Assembly (NCBI GenBank): GCA_025331435.1
Contig: JAIWNI010000006.1
Location: 248,001 to 312,000, forward strand
DNA from: Choanephora cucurbitarum
Lineage: Eukaryota; Mucoromycota; Mucoromycetes; Mucorales; Choanephoraceae
Length of the DNA: 64,000 nucleotides
Direction: 5' to 3'
Every line of letters starts with the position of its first letter. Position 1 is the first letter of the stretch. The position numbers were made by a program, and so were the translations under genes. Shown in pieces: positions 52,813 through 64,000 of the stretch. The notes beneath the pieces are model-generated. The model made no database searches. It worked only from the letters and a program-made list of their open reading frames with translations, and was not told the origin of the DNA.

Positions 52813-53208
52813 ATGTCTGGTGGTAAATCTGGTGGAAAGTCTGCTTCTGGCTCCAAGTCCCAAACCCGTTCTGCTAAGGCCGGTCTCCAATTCCCCGTTG
52901 GTCGTATCCACCGTCTCCTCCGTCGTGGTAACTACGCCCAACGTGTCGGTGCTGGTGCTCCCGTCTACCTCGCTGCCGTCCTCGAATACCTCGCTGCTGA
53001 AATCCTTGAATTGGCCGGTAACGCTGCTCGTGACAACAAGAAGTCTCGTATCATCCCTCGTCACCTTCAACTCGCCATCCGTAACGATGAAGAATTGAAC
53101 AAGCTCCTTGGCCAAGTCACCATTGCCCAAGGTGGTGTTCTCCCCAACATCCACGCCTCTTTGTTGCCCACCAAGAGCAAGAAGGCCGGTGCTTCTCAAG
53201 AAATGTAA
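52813..53208 (+). CDS. H2A: histone H2A (copy 1)
   Basis: A 131-aa intronless H2A. It has a Gly/Lys/Ser tail, the core [21 protein letters not shown], the acidic patch in [37 protein letters not shown], and the docking region [13 protein letters not shown]. The C-terminus GASQEM contains an SQE motif (Ser128), the DNA-damage kinase site of H2A.X. In fungi this motif is carried by the main H2A. The last residue is Met rather than the usual Leu, Tyr or Phe. The protein is identical to copy 2. Confidence 0.98.
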   Translation: MSGGKSGGKSASGSKSQTRSAKAGLQFPVGRIHRLLRRGNYAQRVGAGAPVYLAAVLEYLAAEILELAGNAARDNKKSRIIPRHLQLAIRNDEELNKLLGQVTIAQGGVLPNIHASLLPTKSKKAGASQEM

Positions 53209-53703
53209 AGAAGAAGAGAAATCTATACATAAAAAAAAAGTTACTTCTTTCATCCTTCATTTAGCATACATCTCTTGTCTTTGATATCCCTTTCTTGTTT
53301 TGAAAATTAAATCATTCATCCTCTTTCATGTTCATCACTGTAGAATTTGACTTAAAAAAAAATTATATTTTATGGTTTTATCTTATTTTTTGGCCAATTT
53401 TGTAAATAATAAAAAAAAATTATTCAAGCGTATATTCAGTTACCATTGTATTTTTTAAAAAAAGTAAAAAAAAAAACATGCTCTTTATAAAAGAAAGAAA
53501 ATACGCCAAAAATAAGATGTAGAAGATATAAAAATAAAAATTGATTTATTTAGAAGCTGTACAAATAATATTTAATTTCTTGAGCATATCATCCATTGCA
53601 AAATGATTACTTTAAAAAATAAGAAAAAAACAACACAATGTGATTTTAAAGAGGAAAATAAAGGGTATTCTTAAAAAAAAATTTCTGTATTAAATTAGAT
53701 GAT
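53209..53703. other. intergenic between convergent H2A and H3
   Basis: A 495-bp very AT-rich spacer holding two 3' UTRs, with many A/T runs. No metazoan-type histone stem-loop is evident. Confidence 0.45.
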
Positions 53704-55097
<1,394 letters not shown>

Positions 55098-55861
55098 ACA
55101 AGCCAACTCTATTCATAAACTTTACATCAAATATAATATCCCTCTTACGCATCTCTTTATTTACCTTATTTTTTTTTAATTTTGATTCGGTGATGATTTT
55201 CATTCTCAAAATTCATGTTGTGTACATAGCTAGCTTTGTTTCTTTCTAAAGGAATAAAAGAAAAGAGAAAAAAAAAGATTGTTTTTTGTGTGTGTATGTA
55301 TATATTGAGATTGGATAGTTAAGCTTAAAGAGGAAAGCTTCTAAGCATAACATATTGAAACAAAGGGCTTTGAGCATTGTTTGTTTGTTTGATATGCTTC
55401 TGATGAATTACAACCACTGATTTGACAAAATGCAGGTTCAAATAACACTTGCTCAAATCAAGTAAGGCTGATCCAGACAATCAGTCATTTCATTTGATAT
55501 CAACACAGTAAGTCTTGGATCTGTAGACATTCAAAGAAAACGCTCTTTATATATTTATCAGAAGCCTTCAAATCAGTCTACTTGCTTGTCAATTAATTTA
55601 GGTGTGTCCCAATACTTTTACACTAAGCATTTACCACATGGTCAAATGGTTTCTTCAGTGCTTGAAGCGAATTCCATTTGAAGGATTGCACAGTTAGCTT
55701 GAACATTACTTATGCAACCAAACGTTTCTTATATCTTGAGCGACTACTGTATTGCTCTAGTCTCCACTTGCTTGGATCATGATTTGGCTTATTTCTCTTT
55801 GATAGACAGACAGAAAGAGGCTAGAAATGCAACTCACTTCCAATAGAAAAGAAAGACTCTA

Positions 55862-56036
55862 CAGCAGTCGCTTGATTTAAAAGTACGTTTAATATAAGAG
55901 TATACTTAATATAAGAATGCAGCCCTTCAACTTGTAATTCGCTTCAAGCCCTAAAATACCATTCGATTTAAGAGTATGCTCAACATAAGAGTGTATTTCT
56001 CAAGAACAAGGACACTCTTAAATAAAGCGACTATTG
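55862..56036. mobile_element. small TA-flanked inverted-repeat element (MITE copy A)
   Basis: 175 bp, flanked by TA on both sides (55860-55861, 56037-56038). The left end CAGCAGTCGCTTGATTTAAAAG and the reverse complement of the right end, CAATAGTCGCTTTATTTAAG, are imperfect inverted repeats. The interior has repeated (A/T)TAAGAGT words. Its right 75 bp match MITE copy 59068-59151 at about 70 of 75 positions. Confidence 0.75.
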
Positions 56037-56227
56037 TATCTATTTCACTAGTCATTCTGAAGCATGAGTGATATAGAACAGACAGTTAGTCTATATAAAC
56101 AGCTAGTCAATAGGGCTATGTTCATTGATCCACAATATGAAACAAGTGTTATCCAAGGCTGTTCGACACTGATTAGAAATCTGTAGATGTACTCTTTTCA
56201 AGAATAAGGTCAATATCATGGTGATGC

Positions 56228-56341
56228 AGTGGCCGCTTGATTTTAAGGTCTATGCTCAACTTGAACAATGCAATGCTTCAAAATGGAAATGGTCTGTCAT
56301 TCGATTTAAGAACATGAGCTACTCTTAAGCAAAATGGCTTT
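56228..56341. mobile_element. degenerate member of the same MITE family
   Basis: The left part reads CAGTGGCCGCTTGATTTTAAG and then TATGCTCAACTTG, similar to copy A. The right part has CTACTCTTAAGCAAAATGGC, which resembles the CACTCTTAAATAAAGCGAC end. Ends are decayed and no clear TA duplication remains. Confidence 0.45.
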
Positions 56342-56432
56342 AGTGTTTTATATTTTGCATTATTAGAATTCGGTTGATGAGGTATTTGTTAATATTCAAG
56401 AACTAGCAATTTAAAGAAAGCTTATGGCTCTA

Positions 56433-56591
56433 CAGCAGTTGCTTAATGTATAAGAGTGCTTGATACATAAGCATAGCCTAAACTAAGAGTGGAATGCACT
56501 TTAGGCTCTAAAAAAACCATTTGATGTTAAGATATTGTCTACTACAAGAATAGCAAAGGACATCAGACACTTCTAAATGGATCGACTATTG
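56433..56591. mobile_element. degenerate MITE family member (copy D)
   Basis: About 159 bp starting TA|CAGCAGTTGCTTAATGTATAAG and ending GGATCGACTATTG, the same ends and internal words (TAAGAGT, CATTTGATGTTAAGA) as copy A but more diverged. The right TA is not preserved. Confidence 0.55.
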
Positions 56592-57109
56592 TTTTGATCT
56601 AATTCGAAATAAAACTACAGGCATCAAGATCAATGCTATTTTTGACTTTAGCCTATGCTATTTAAATCTACTTTAATGCAAATTAGACTCTCTTTAGGCA
56701 ATTCATTATTGTCTTCAGGATCTTATACGCTTCTCTCTCTCACTTATTGTTATTGCTTCTAAATTAGTTGGGCAAATAACAGATAGGCCAAGTTTAAAGT
56801 ATCACCTGTAAATAAAAGTTGGAAATGATTCATGCAAAACAAAGGAAATTTGATACTTGATTTTTAAAAAGATATTCTTTATAATAAATAGAATTGGGGA
56901 TATACATCTTTCTTTTATAAAAAAAATGATGATAATAATATGTATAGGCTTAAATAATGAAAGCACTAATAGAAGGTAAAAATGTACAAAATATTGTTAT
57001 CGTTCCTCTTTGGTTCTTTCTTCATTTTTTTTTCATAGAAAGACTAAAAGATGTGCAGGAGAGAGGGTAATATCTTTTTATGTAGTGTATAAATTAAATA
57101 TAAAACATT

Positions 57110-57505
57110 TTACATTTCTTGAGAAGCACCGGCCTTCTTGCTCTTGGTGGGCAACAAAGAGGCGTGGATGTTGGGGAGAACACCACCTTGGGCAATGGTG
57201 ACTTGGCCAAGGAGCTTGTTCAATTCTTCATCGTTACGGATGGCGAGTTGAAGGTGACGAGGGATGATACGAGACTTCTTGTTGTCACGAGCAGCGTTAC
57301 CGGCCAATTCAAGGATTTCAGCAGCGAGGTATTCGAGGACGGCAGCGAGGTAGACGGGAGCACCAGCACCGACACGTTGGGCGTAGTTACCACGACGGAG
57401 GAGACGGTGGATACGACCAACGGGGAATTGGAGACCGGCCTTAGCAGAACGGGTTTGGGACTTGGAGCCAGAAGCAGACTTTCCACCAGATTTACCACCA
57501 GACAT
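57110..57505 (-). CDS. H2A: histone H2A (copy 2)
   Basis: 131 aa, identical in protein to H2A copy 1 and, as far as I can compare by eye, identical in nucleotide sequence from ATG to TAA, while sequences before the ATG and after the stop are unrelated. It carries the same SQEM C-terminus. It is divergently paired with H2B copy 2. The two H2A/H2B pairs are inverted relative to one another around H3/H4. Confidence 0.98.
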   Translation of the reverse strand: MSGGKSGGKSASGSKSQTRSAKAGLQFPVGRIHRLLRRGNYAQRVGAGAPVYLAAVLEYLAAEILELAGNAARDNKKSRIIPRHLQLAIRNDEELNKLLGQVTIAQGGVLPNIHASLLPTKSKKAGASQEM

Positions 57506-57984
57506 TGTTATTTATTAAAGAAACTTGAAGGGAAAGAAAAAGGAAAAAGAAAAAGATTCATGTTCATTTTTATACAATCTGCTTTAATTTTTCATAAACA
57601 AGTCACTTTTTTTTTTCTTTCAAAATGGCCCTTATTTTTTTTTTATACGCGTGTCAATAAGCAAAGAAGTAAAAAAAAAAAAATAGTATATTATATGAAA
57701 AAAAGCGCGAATTTTTTTAATTGACTATAGGGTAGTTTACTCTACTTTCACGTGTATTCTCGCGTTTGTTTTCGTGATTTATTATGCTTTTTAGAGAGCT
57801 TTCTAGCTTTTTTTATTTTTTTTTTTACCTCTCTATCTTTGATGTAATTTTTTTTTTTTGTTGCACGCCAAAATTAAAAAAAAAATAATTTTATTTTTTT
57901 TTTCGCTTCCATATAAAACCCAGCAAATTCTCTTTTCTTTTTCTGATTTTTCCCTTTTTCACAATCCATAATCTATAAACAAAA
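57506..57984. promoter_or_regulatory. H2A/H2B divergent promoter (pair 2)
   Basis: A 479-bp shared promoter. TATA boxes lie at 57568-57574 (minus, for H2A, about 65 bp from its ATG) and 57912-57918 (plus, for H2B, about 68 bp). CGCG-core elements are at 57647-57652 (ACGCGT), 57705-57711 (GCGCGAA) and 57760-57767 (CGCGTTT, the reverse of AAACGCG). Confidence 0.7.
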
Positions 57985-58344
57985 ATGGCTCCTAAGGAAA
58001 CTGCTGCTGGTAAGGCCCCCGCCAAGGTTAAGTCCGCTGATGGCAAGAAGAAGAAGGTCTCTCGTCGTGAAACCTACTCCTCTTACATCTACAAGGTCTT
58101 GAAGCAAGTCCACCCCGATACCGGTATCTCCAACAAGGCTATGTCCATCTTGAACTCCTTCGTCAACGATATCTTTGAACGTATTGCCTCTGAAGCCTCC
58201 AAGTTGGCTGCCTACAACAAGCGTTCCACCATCTCTTCTCGTGAAATCCAAACTGCTGTCCGTCTCATCCTCCCTGGTGAACTTGCCAAGCACGCCGTCT
58301 CTGAAGGTACCAAGGCTGTTACCAAGTACACCAGTTCTAAATAA
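57985..58344 (+). CDS. H2B: histone H2B (copy 2)
   Basis: 119 aa, intronless. The N-terminal tail [20 protein letters not shown] differs from copy 1, whereas everything from [10 protein letters not shown] to the stop codon is the same in protein and, by eye, in DNA. The Lys/Ala-rich tail is the more usual fungal form. Its upstream region has a TATA box at 57912-57918. Confidence 0.98.
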   Translation: MAPKETAAGKAPAKVKSADGKKKKVSRRETYSSYIYKVLKQVHPDTGISNKAMSILNSFVNDIFERIASEASKLAAYNKRSTISSREIQTAVRLILPGELAKHAVSEGTKAVTKYTSSK

Positions 58345-60198
58345 ATTGCGTGTCTTTTCATGCTATTTTTCTCTCTTTTACATCCTTGCAAAGACATATC
58401 TACATATCAACAATTATTATTCCTATTGATCCCCCTTCTTTTTTTCTTGCAACTAGAAGAAAAAAAGAACCAAAAAAAAATGTTCACTATCTGTCTTTTT
58501 AAATTTTGCATCTTATAATACAGTTCATTTATTATTATTATCTGATTTTGGAAGAAAAGCTGTCTAGATTCATGCCTGAACTCAATTGTCATGAGATGAA
58601 TTCGAGGTGTTTTTATGACAAGAAGATCTTACATTGACATTCCTTTTCTTGATATCGCGTAGTCTCAAACTATTGAAAGCGTATTAATTCAATTTCAGTA
58701 GATTTTGTTTCAGTAACGGCTTTACCTGATTTGAATAGAAGTTGTACTTTAGAAATATAGAAGGTTTAGTACAATTGTAAACTTTTGATTGAATGAAGAC
58801 TAGATAGACTATTGTTCCTAAGACAAAAGGTTTTCTTCAAAGGTCTCTCTCTTTACAAAGAAGAACCATACGCTCGTATTCTTGACTAGCAATCAAGTTT
58901 GCAATCTGATTTGTACTCATTGTCCATAATAACTACTTATATCAAATACATTCACAATATCTAACAACAAAAAGACAACACCTTTACTTTTCTTTCACAG
59001 GTTTTTTTTTCTGCTAACATAGCCTTATGAAGGACTTGTCTTTATATTTGACACGATCAATGCTTTACGGTAGTCGCTCGATTTAAGAGTATGCTCAACA
59101 TAAGAGTGTATTTCTCAAGAATAAGAACACTCTTAAAGAAAGCGATTGTTGTAGCAAACTCGCTCACTCTCCCTTCAGTAAAGCAAGCTCATTCTATGGG
59201 GCTAATTAACACTGAAGCTAATTCCATGTGCGATAAACACGATTGTATTGTGAGTTTATGGTTGTTTGCATCAAATTAATCTGCTCGGTCTAAACATGAT
59301 TCAATGATGGCAGGAATGTTTCGGATTGTTAAGTAATATGGTCTATAATAAATTGCAGAGCTTACCAAAGCTTCTAAACTAGCCTCATAGTACGGCTTGC
59401 CTTTCACTATGGCTTAAGCTGCTTGAAACGAAATCAATGGGACTTACGGGTCTTTCTTTTCCTCTTTCTGCCCTTAATTACATACATTGGAACAGTATTG
59501 AATGACTTGACAGTAATTATTGGAAGAGACGTCTTATGTATAGATGGGTGTATTCATTCTATGAGAAAGAAGGGAATGCAAGTGATTCCGATCAGTAAGC
59601 CAAAGTAAAAGAAGGTAAGTGGTTTAGCCTTGTTTAGATTTTATTCCTATAGGCTGAATACAATGCAGAGAATAAAGAAAGACTGTAGTGGTCTAAGAAG
59701 TAACATAGGGAATGATTTTAAGGGCTATGAAGCAATATTTATTAGATAGTTTCAAGCTATAATGGCTTATATACACTATAATATACGTTGAACCGAGCAT
59801 ATATGTATTATAGCCTATTTCTCTTGACGTGTTTTATGCATGAAATTCTAAGAATCTTAGATTCAAAACGTATAACACACTCTCATGTTTTTTGTTTCTT
59901 CAACTGGCAAACCTTTTATATACCACAAACACATCTTGTATGCCTCAAAAGTTACTTTCTCTTCTCAGTTGTCTGACACTAAGACTATGAAACAAATCAT
60001 GTAGACAATCCCCCCATAACCTTGACTAAACACCAACTGATCTTGGCCTTTTTTCTCTCTTTTTCTGCATACAAAGCATACATAACCAAGGTGCTTTAAA
60101 ACACAACTTTCGTATCGTCAATTCCAAGACATAGGCTATGTTTTGATGTTTTTTTTTCTGTGATTTATTCATGACTCGGAATACATCGACTGTCTAGA
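58345..60198. other. intergenic, H2B copy 2 to RPL28
   Basis: A 1.85-kb AT-rich spacer. It contains one compact MITE (59068-59151). Short open frames (about 60 aa) near 59.4 and 59.8 kb show no family resemblance. No RNA gene is recognised. Confidence 0.45.
59068..59151. mobile_element. compact 84-bp MITE of the same family
   Basis: Flanked by TA (59066-59067 and 59152-59153). The left end CGGTAGTCGCTCGATTTAAG and the reverse complement of the right end, CAACAATCGCTTTCTTTAAG, form an imperfect inverted repeat. Its right 75 bp match the right part of the element at 55862-56036 at about 70 of 75 positions. It looks like a minimal, almost foldback version of the family. Confidence 0.75.
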
Positions 60199-60512
60199 TT
60201 AAGCGATGAGTTCAACAACACCACCAGCAGCCTTGATCTTCTTTTCGGCGAGGCTAGAGACGAAACGAGTACGAACAATGACAGGTTGAGAGATGGTACC
60301 CTTAGCGAGAACCTTGGCGTAACCCTATATAAAACAAGTGTTAAAATATTTTCTCTTCTTTCTCTCATCGTCTAGACTTACGTTTTGAAGGGCATCAATA
60401 ACAGGAACCTTTTCAGTGTTCTTGTATTGTTCACGGACACCTTCACCAGCAAGAGTCCAGAGCTTGTCAATGTTGACAACAGGACGCCAGTAAGCGTTCT
60501 TCTTCAAGTGGA

Positions 60513-60546
<34 letters not shown>

Positions 60547-60842
60547 ATGGTACTTGTCCATGTTGATACGGTGATGGTGTTGACCACCAGCAAGACCACG
60601 ACCACCAGGATGCTTTCTGTGCTTACCTATAAGGCTGATTAGCTTTATTTTATTTTATTTTCTATTTTTTGATTTTTCTAATTTTTATTTTTCTATATTT
60701 TACCAATACGACCGTGACCGGCGGAAACGTGTCCACGCTTCTTTCTGTTATGGTGAAGTCTAGTAGGCTAATAGAAGGTGTTCAAGAGATACAGTCAATA
60801 TGATTGAGAGAGTGGATGGATGGATGCTGAGTTGTTTACCAT
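60199..60842 (-). CDS. RPL28: 60S ribosomal protein uL15 (L28; L27a in animals)
   Basis: uL15 is a structural protein of the large ribosomal subunit (the cycloheximide-resistance protein Cyh2 in yeast). Exons 60842-60840, 60767-60704, 60626-60382 and 60324-60199 give 145 aa, the normal size. The first coding exon is only the ATG, directly followed by GTAAAC. Exon 2 then reads [19 protein letters not shown], followed by [19 protein letters not shown] and [20 protein letters not shown], the family signature. The C-terminus is [13 protein letters not shown]. Codon use is biased, as in the histones. A G-rich tract (60861-60873) lies just upstream of the start. Confidence 0.96.
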
Positions 60843-61234
60843 GGCTAAGAATGCTTAATAGAGGGAGGGGGGGAGATTATCCTCTTGACTTGGATAATTT
60901 TACATGACGGAAGAATTTCTTTGGGGGGTGAACATGGTTTCAATTGCGGGCAAAGAAATCCTCTAGACTCGGACCGAGCAACTTCCAGAAAATGGGACTC
61001 CCTTTGACCCCCCTCTCTATGAAAGAACATTTATGTACTCATCTGTTTTGACATGTATCCGGTTACACATATCCACTGTTAACCTCACTAGGACCTTATG
61101 TAAAAATTCTAACAATTCATATAGTTACAATGCACGTCATTTTACCTAATACAGTGCTACAATCATATATATTTTAACAAAAAAAAAAGAAGGGAGATAT
61201 ATAGGTGTCTTTATAAATATATATATATATATAT
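60843..61234. other. intergenic, RPL28 upstream / Myb-like 3' end
   Basis: A 392-bp region that should contain the RPL28 promoter. It has poly-G (60867-60873, 60931-60936) and poly-C (61007-61012) tracts, and ends in an (AT)9 repeat (61217-61234). No gene seen. Confidence 0.45.
61217..61234. repeat. (AT)9 microsatellite
   Basis: Nine AT units directly abutting the stop codon of the Myb/SANT-like gene on the minus strand. Confidence 0.8.
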
Positions 61235-62137
61235 CTAATCAGTTGTGGTATTGGTATGTTGGGTACATAATGGGATATCGCGTTTCAATTTCTGAAGCTC
61301 AATTTCTAGTCGCAACTGTTCAAGTTTCATTTCCTGCATGCGCTCATGATGGTCCATCTTCTTTAACTCGAGTTCCATCTCGAGTACTTTAATTCTCTTT
61401 TCATCAGCAACATCACTATCAGTTAAAGGTATAAGTCTCCTCCTCCTTTTTTTTTTCTTTCTCCCATCTCTGTATTTACCTGATAAATGCAGATTTAGCA
61501 AAGTGTTTCTTCTTTTTGATAGCAGACATATCAGTAGGCTCTAGAGATCGTTTCGAATTGGAGTCGATTGAGATAGGATAGGCGAGTGTGTCCAGATGAA
61601 CAGGCTCAGCAGAAACATGCATTGATTCAGGCTTCATGGTGATAGATCTATTTGTGTCTGAAGTGGGTGTATACTCTGCAGGGGCAACATGATGTTGTAC
61701 AGCAGGGGAATCCATTGGAGAATCATGTTGGCTAAATATAGGCTTACAACGATCATAGTAAGGGAATTCCTTCATCATTTTCTCTATTAAATAAATGTTA
61801 TTTTTTTTTCCTTTTCTTGACCCTGACCGTTTTTTTTTTCTGTACCTCGAATATTATTTATAGCATTTTCATCTTGATTTATTTTAGGGTCTGTCAATTG
61901 TTCATGCCAACGATGAAAGCGAGATTCTAGCCAACGCACTTTGAACTTGATGGCTTCATGATACATGACACTCTTGAACACTTGTTCAGCTACTCTCTTG
62001 GAATAACCAGACTTGTTTTCCTTCCATTTTCCATAATGTCCTGGTTGCTCTAGGTCAGACAACAAAAGCCCGACGTCTTCGTCTCTCCACTGCACATAGC
62101 GTCTTGAAGGTTCAGGTGTTGTTATCTCTTGTTCCAT
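61235..62137 (-). CDS. Myb/SANT-like DNA-binding protein
   Basis: Exons 62137-61846, 61783-61480 and 61415-61235 give 258 aa. Residues about 15-80 (YVQWRDEDVGLLLSDLEQPG, KWKENKSGYSKRVAEQVF, IKFKVRWLESRFHRW) have the tryptophan spacing and three-helix pattern of Myb/SANT-like (trihelix/MADF-type) domains, a family common in Mucorales and often related to transposon-associated Myb proteins. The middle is Ser/Pro/Thr-rich with a basic KKKKHF patch that could be a nuclear signal. The C-terminus is a strong coiled coil (VLEMELELKKMDHHERMQEM, then LRLEIELQKLK), suggesting dimerisation. I infer a transcription factor or chromatin protein with an unknown target. Confidence 0.75.
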
Positions 62138-64000
62138 CTTCTGTATTGCTTATGGGTCTGCTCGATAAAGATAAAAAAAAAAGAGAGCACTCGATAGACA
62201 CTAAAGCATAAAAAAAAAAAAGAGGCAGAAAAAAGAAAAAAGAAGAAGAGGAAGAAAAAGAGAGTTTTTTATTATTTTATTTTATTTCGCCAAATTCACA
62301 AAGTTTTCTTGGTTCCTCTATCCAATTAAAGTTACTGATTAAGAATTCCCGCTGATTTTAACTGTAGACTTTCTTTTACCCTCTCTCTCTCTCTCTCTCT
62401 TTCTTTATAAGAAAAGTGGATATTTTGTATTAAGACAAACTCTCCTTCTTACTGAGAAGTTAACTCGTAAAAAAAACAATAAAAGTAAGATAGGCTTGAA
62501 ATCAGGATAAAAAAAAAAGAAAAGAGATCAAAAATAGTGTCTGCTATGAAACCGAAAATGATTTGAATTTGGAATTCTTGTTTGAAACGGCGTTTTTTCT
62601 TTTTTTGTACAAGCTGCATGGCATAAGACAGTCTTCAAATGATACACACTATAGATATAGCATGCTTGTCTCTGTAGCTAACGCGTTTTCTTTATTCTAG
62701 GTGATGTGTTATGTTGTTTTAGATAGAAAAGAATATGTCTTTCACTTATTGCGTTAAGACCACTTGTTCATAATATCTGTGTTTGAATCAGAATAGACTT
62801 TATAACACAAAACCCTGAAAGACATGAGCGGACTTGACAGCACGTGTAAGGAAGTAGAACCTATGGCTGAACAAGAGGAAAAGAAGAAAGAAAGAGAGTT
62901 TATAACAAACAGAGTCTTGTGCAAACATATGATTTTTATACTATCACCATCAACTCCAAATCACCCAATATAGTAAGGGGCGTTTCAAAGAGACAGAAGA
63001 AAAAAGGAAACAGCGATCTTTATATTGAGCCGAGATATATTTAAAAACAGAAGACAGATAGTTGCTATTGTGTAATGGACACATTGAAAGAAAGCCTTTT
63101 TTCCTTTGTGAAGATCAACAAGAGACAGTTCTTATAGTCATTTGGTGTCCTAGCTTCTGTTACACCTATAGGGAAGATCTATCGCTTTTAAGCAATAGAC
63201 TGTATCGCTTGCTTAAAAGAAAAGAGTTGGCTTATTATAGAAAAAGTAGCAAGTTATTTTTGATGTCTTCAAATTTGCTCTTATCTTTTGGTTTCACTTT
63301 TTTTCCCCAAAAAAACACACAGGAAGCCTTTTGTTATTGGCTTGATTTCAGCTTAGTGGATCTGGTTCCTTTTTTTTTTTTTCTAAACTCTTCCTTTTAT
63401 AATGCCTACGCTGACAGAATCTGCGTTGATCACTCTAGTGATACCTTTAAAAAGAAGAAAGCCTGTGTTACTGCTATTCTGTATCTAAAGTTCAGTTTGG
63501 TTGATTGATCTATTTGGCCACTCAGAAATACTTCCTTTATCTTCTGCAAAACATCATGGCTGACAAAAGACGTTTAAAGCAAAGTCTGTGTCATATAGGT
63601 TGAATGATAAATAGTGCTTGTTCAAGTCAGTCAACTGTTTCAAAGCAATAAGCATAGTTTCATGATCAACTCAATCACTTATGCTTAGGAGTCATTTGCA
63701 GCTTCTGAATAGAAAAAGAGACCTTGCTGCTGTCACCGATTAGAATATTTTGGGTAAAGGACAGAGCCATTTATTTCCGTTTTGGGATGCCATCATAGTA
63801 TAGACAGACCATATTTTGTCTCTAGATTTCTATCAGTGTATTGATAGCTCAATTTGATATAGTATTCGTTGCTTAGGAATAAACAAGAATACCAACAGTA
63901 CGTCTAGGTTGTGTCTAATCAATCTATACAATACATCATTCACAGTATTTGATCCAAGGTAGATGAGATTGATAAGCAAAATCAAATATAGGATGACAAA
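62138..64000. other. intergenic, no supported gene to window end
   Basis: 1.86 kb with a (CT)10 microsatellite (62381-62400), purine-rich tracts (62215-62265) and otherwise AT-rich DNA. One 148-aa frame at 63062-63508 is Phe-rich and shows no domain, so I do not call it. The start of this region should include the promoter of the Myb/SANT-like gene. Confidence 0.4.
62381..62400. repeat. (CT)10 microsatellite
   Basis: Ten CT units upstream of the Myb/SANT-like gene, followed by a T-rich stretch. Confidence 0.8.

Larger units (their letters stand above)
55098..57109. other. repeat-bearing spacer between H4 and H2A copy 2
   Basis: A 2-kb AT-rich spacer without a supported gene. Between about 55.6 and 56.6 kb it holds several related small inverted-repeat elements (listed separately) separated by ordinary AT-rich DNA. 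It splits the histone cluster in two. Confidence 0.5.

Noticed and set aside
52804..53253. Long open frames antisense to the histones and to H2A/H2B in shifted frames
   Set aside because: They arise from the strong codon bias of the histone genes, and repeat identically at both paralogous loci because the sense genes are identical.
59423..59608. 61-aa frame near the 84-bp MITE, considered as a transposase fragment
   Set aside because: No DDE-type or helix-turn-helix motif and no similarity to known transposases could be seen.
63062..63508. 148-aa open frame on the plus strand
   Set aside because: Phe/Ser-rich with poly-T-derived residues, no domain and no start context. Most likely chance.

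Overview
The window is eukaryotic nuclear DNA from a filamentous fungus, most likely Mucoromycota (order Mucorales). The reasons are: 59 short GT-AG introns that I could place (about 45-78 bp each), AT-rich intergenic DNA full of poly-A and poly-T runs, a CotH-type secreted protein (a family typical of Mucorales), a fungal class V myosin, and histone genes with a strong C-ending codon preference. I found no plasmid, phage, CRISPR or operon features. Exon boundaries were placed by hand. For each spliced gene, the summed exon length was checked to be divisible by three.

Layout. 1-5.1 kb: the 3' end of an MFS transporter, riboflavin synthase (RIB5), a CotH-like secreted protein on the minus strand, and Mediator subunit MED10. 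5.4-11 kb: a 13-exon class V myosin (minus). 12.6-15.7 kb: muskelin, a discoidin/LisH/kelch protein (plus). 16.9-19.3 kb: NUS1, a cis-prenyltransferase subunit, and an uncharacterised membrane-type protein. 19.3-21.0 kb: the nucleoporin ALADIN (minus), divergent from an uncharacterised 687-aa single-exon protein. 24.3 kb: tRNA-Leu(CAA), followed by a MITE with a TA duplication. 26.1-42.4 kb: midasin/MDN1 (5319 aa), the giant AAA+ ATPase of 60S ribosome assembly. 42.5-47.5 kb: two paralogous alpha-arrestins (minus). 47.6-51.4 kb: the splicing factor CWC15, a TMEM164 homologue, and an RRM-ZnF-RRM protein of the RBM5/10 type. 51.6-58.3 kb: a core histone cluster arranged as three divergent pairs (H2B/H2A, H3/H4, H2A/H2B). 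60.2-60.8 kb: ribosomal protein uL15 (RPL28). 61.2-62.1 kb: a Myb/SANT-like protein. The last 1.8 kb shows no supported gene.

Most genes are unrelated housekeeping functions: ribosome assembly and translation (MDN1, uL15, tRNA-Leu), splicing (CWC15, RBM-like), transcription and chromatin (MED10, histones), transport and polarity (myosin V, ALADIN, arrestins), and lipid or cofactor metabolism (RIB5, NUS1, TMEM164). The real functional unit is the histone cluster. Its three divergent promoters share TATA boxes 65-80 bp upstream of each ATG and CGCG-core elements resembling the MCB box, consistent with joint S-phase expression. The two H2A genes look identical at the nucleotide level, and the two H2B genes are identical from the start of the globular core to the stop, although their flanks are unrelated.

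I see no clear new multi-gene system. The items most worth follow-up are the coding-restricted histone identity, the family of small TA-flanked inverted-repeat elements sharing a GATTTAAG terminal core, the 687-aa orphan protein, and the arrestin pair with different ubiquitin-ligase docking motifs.
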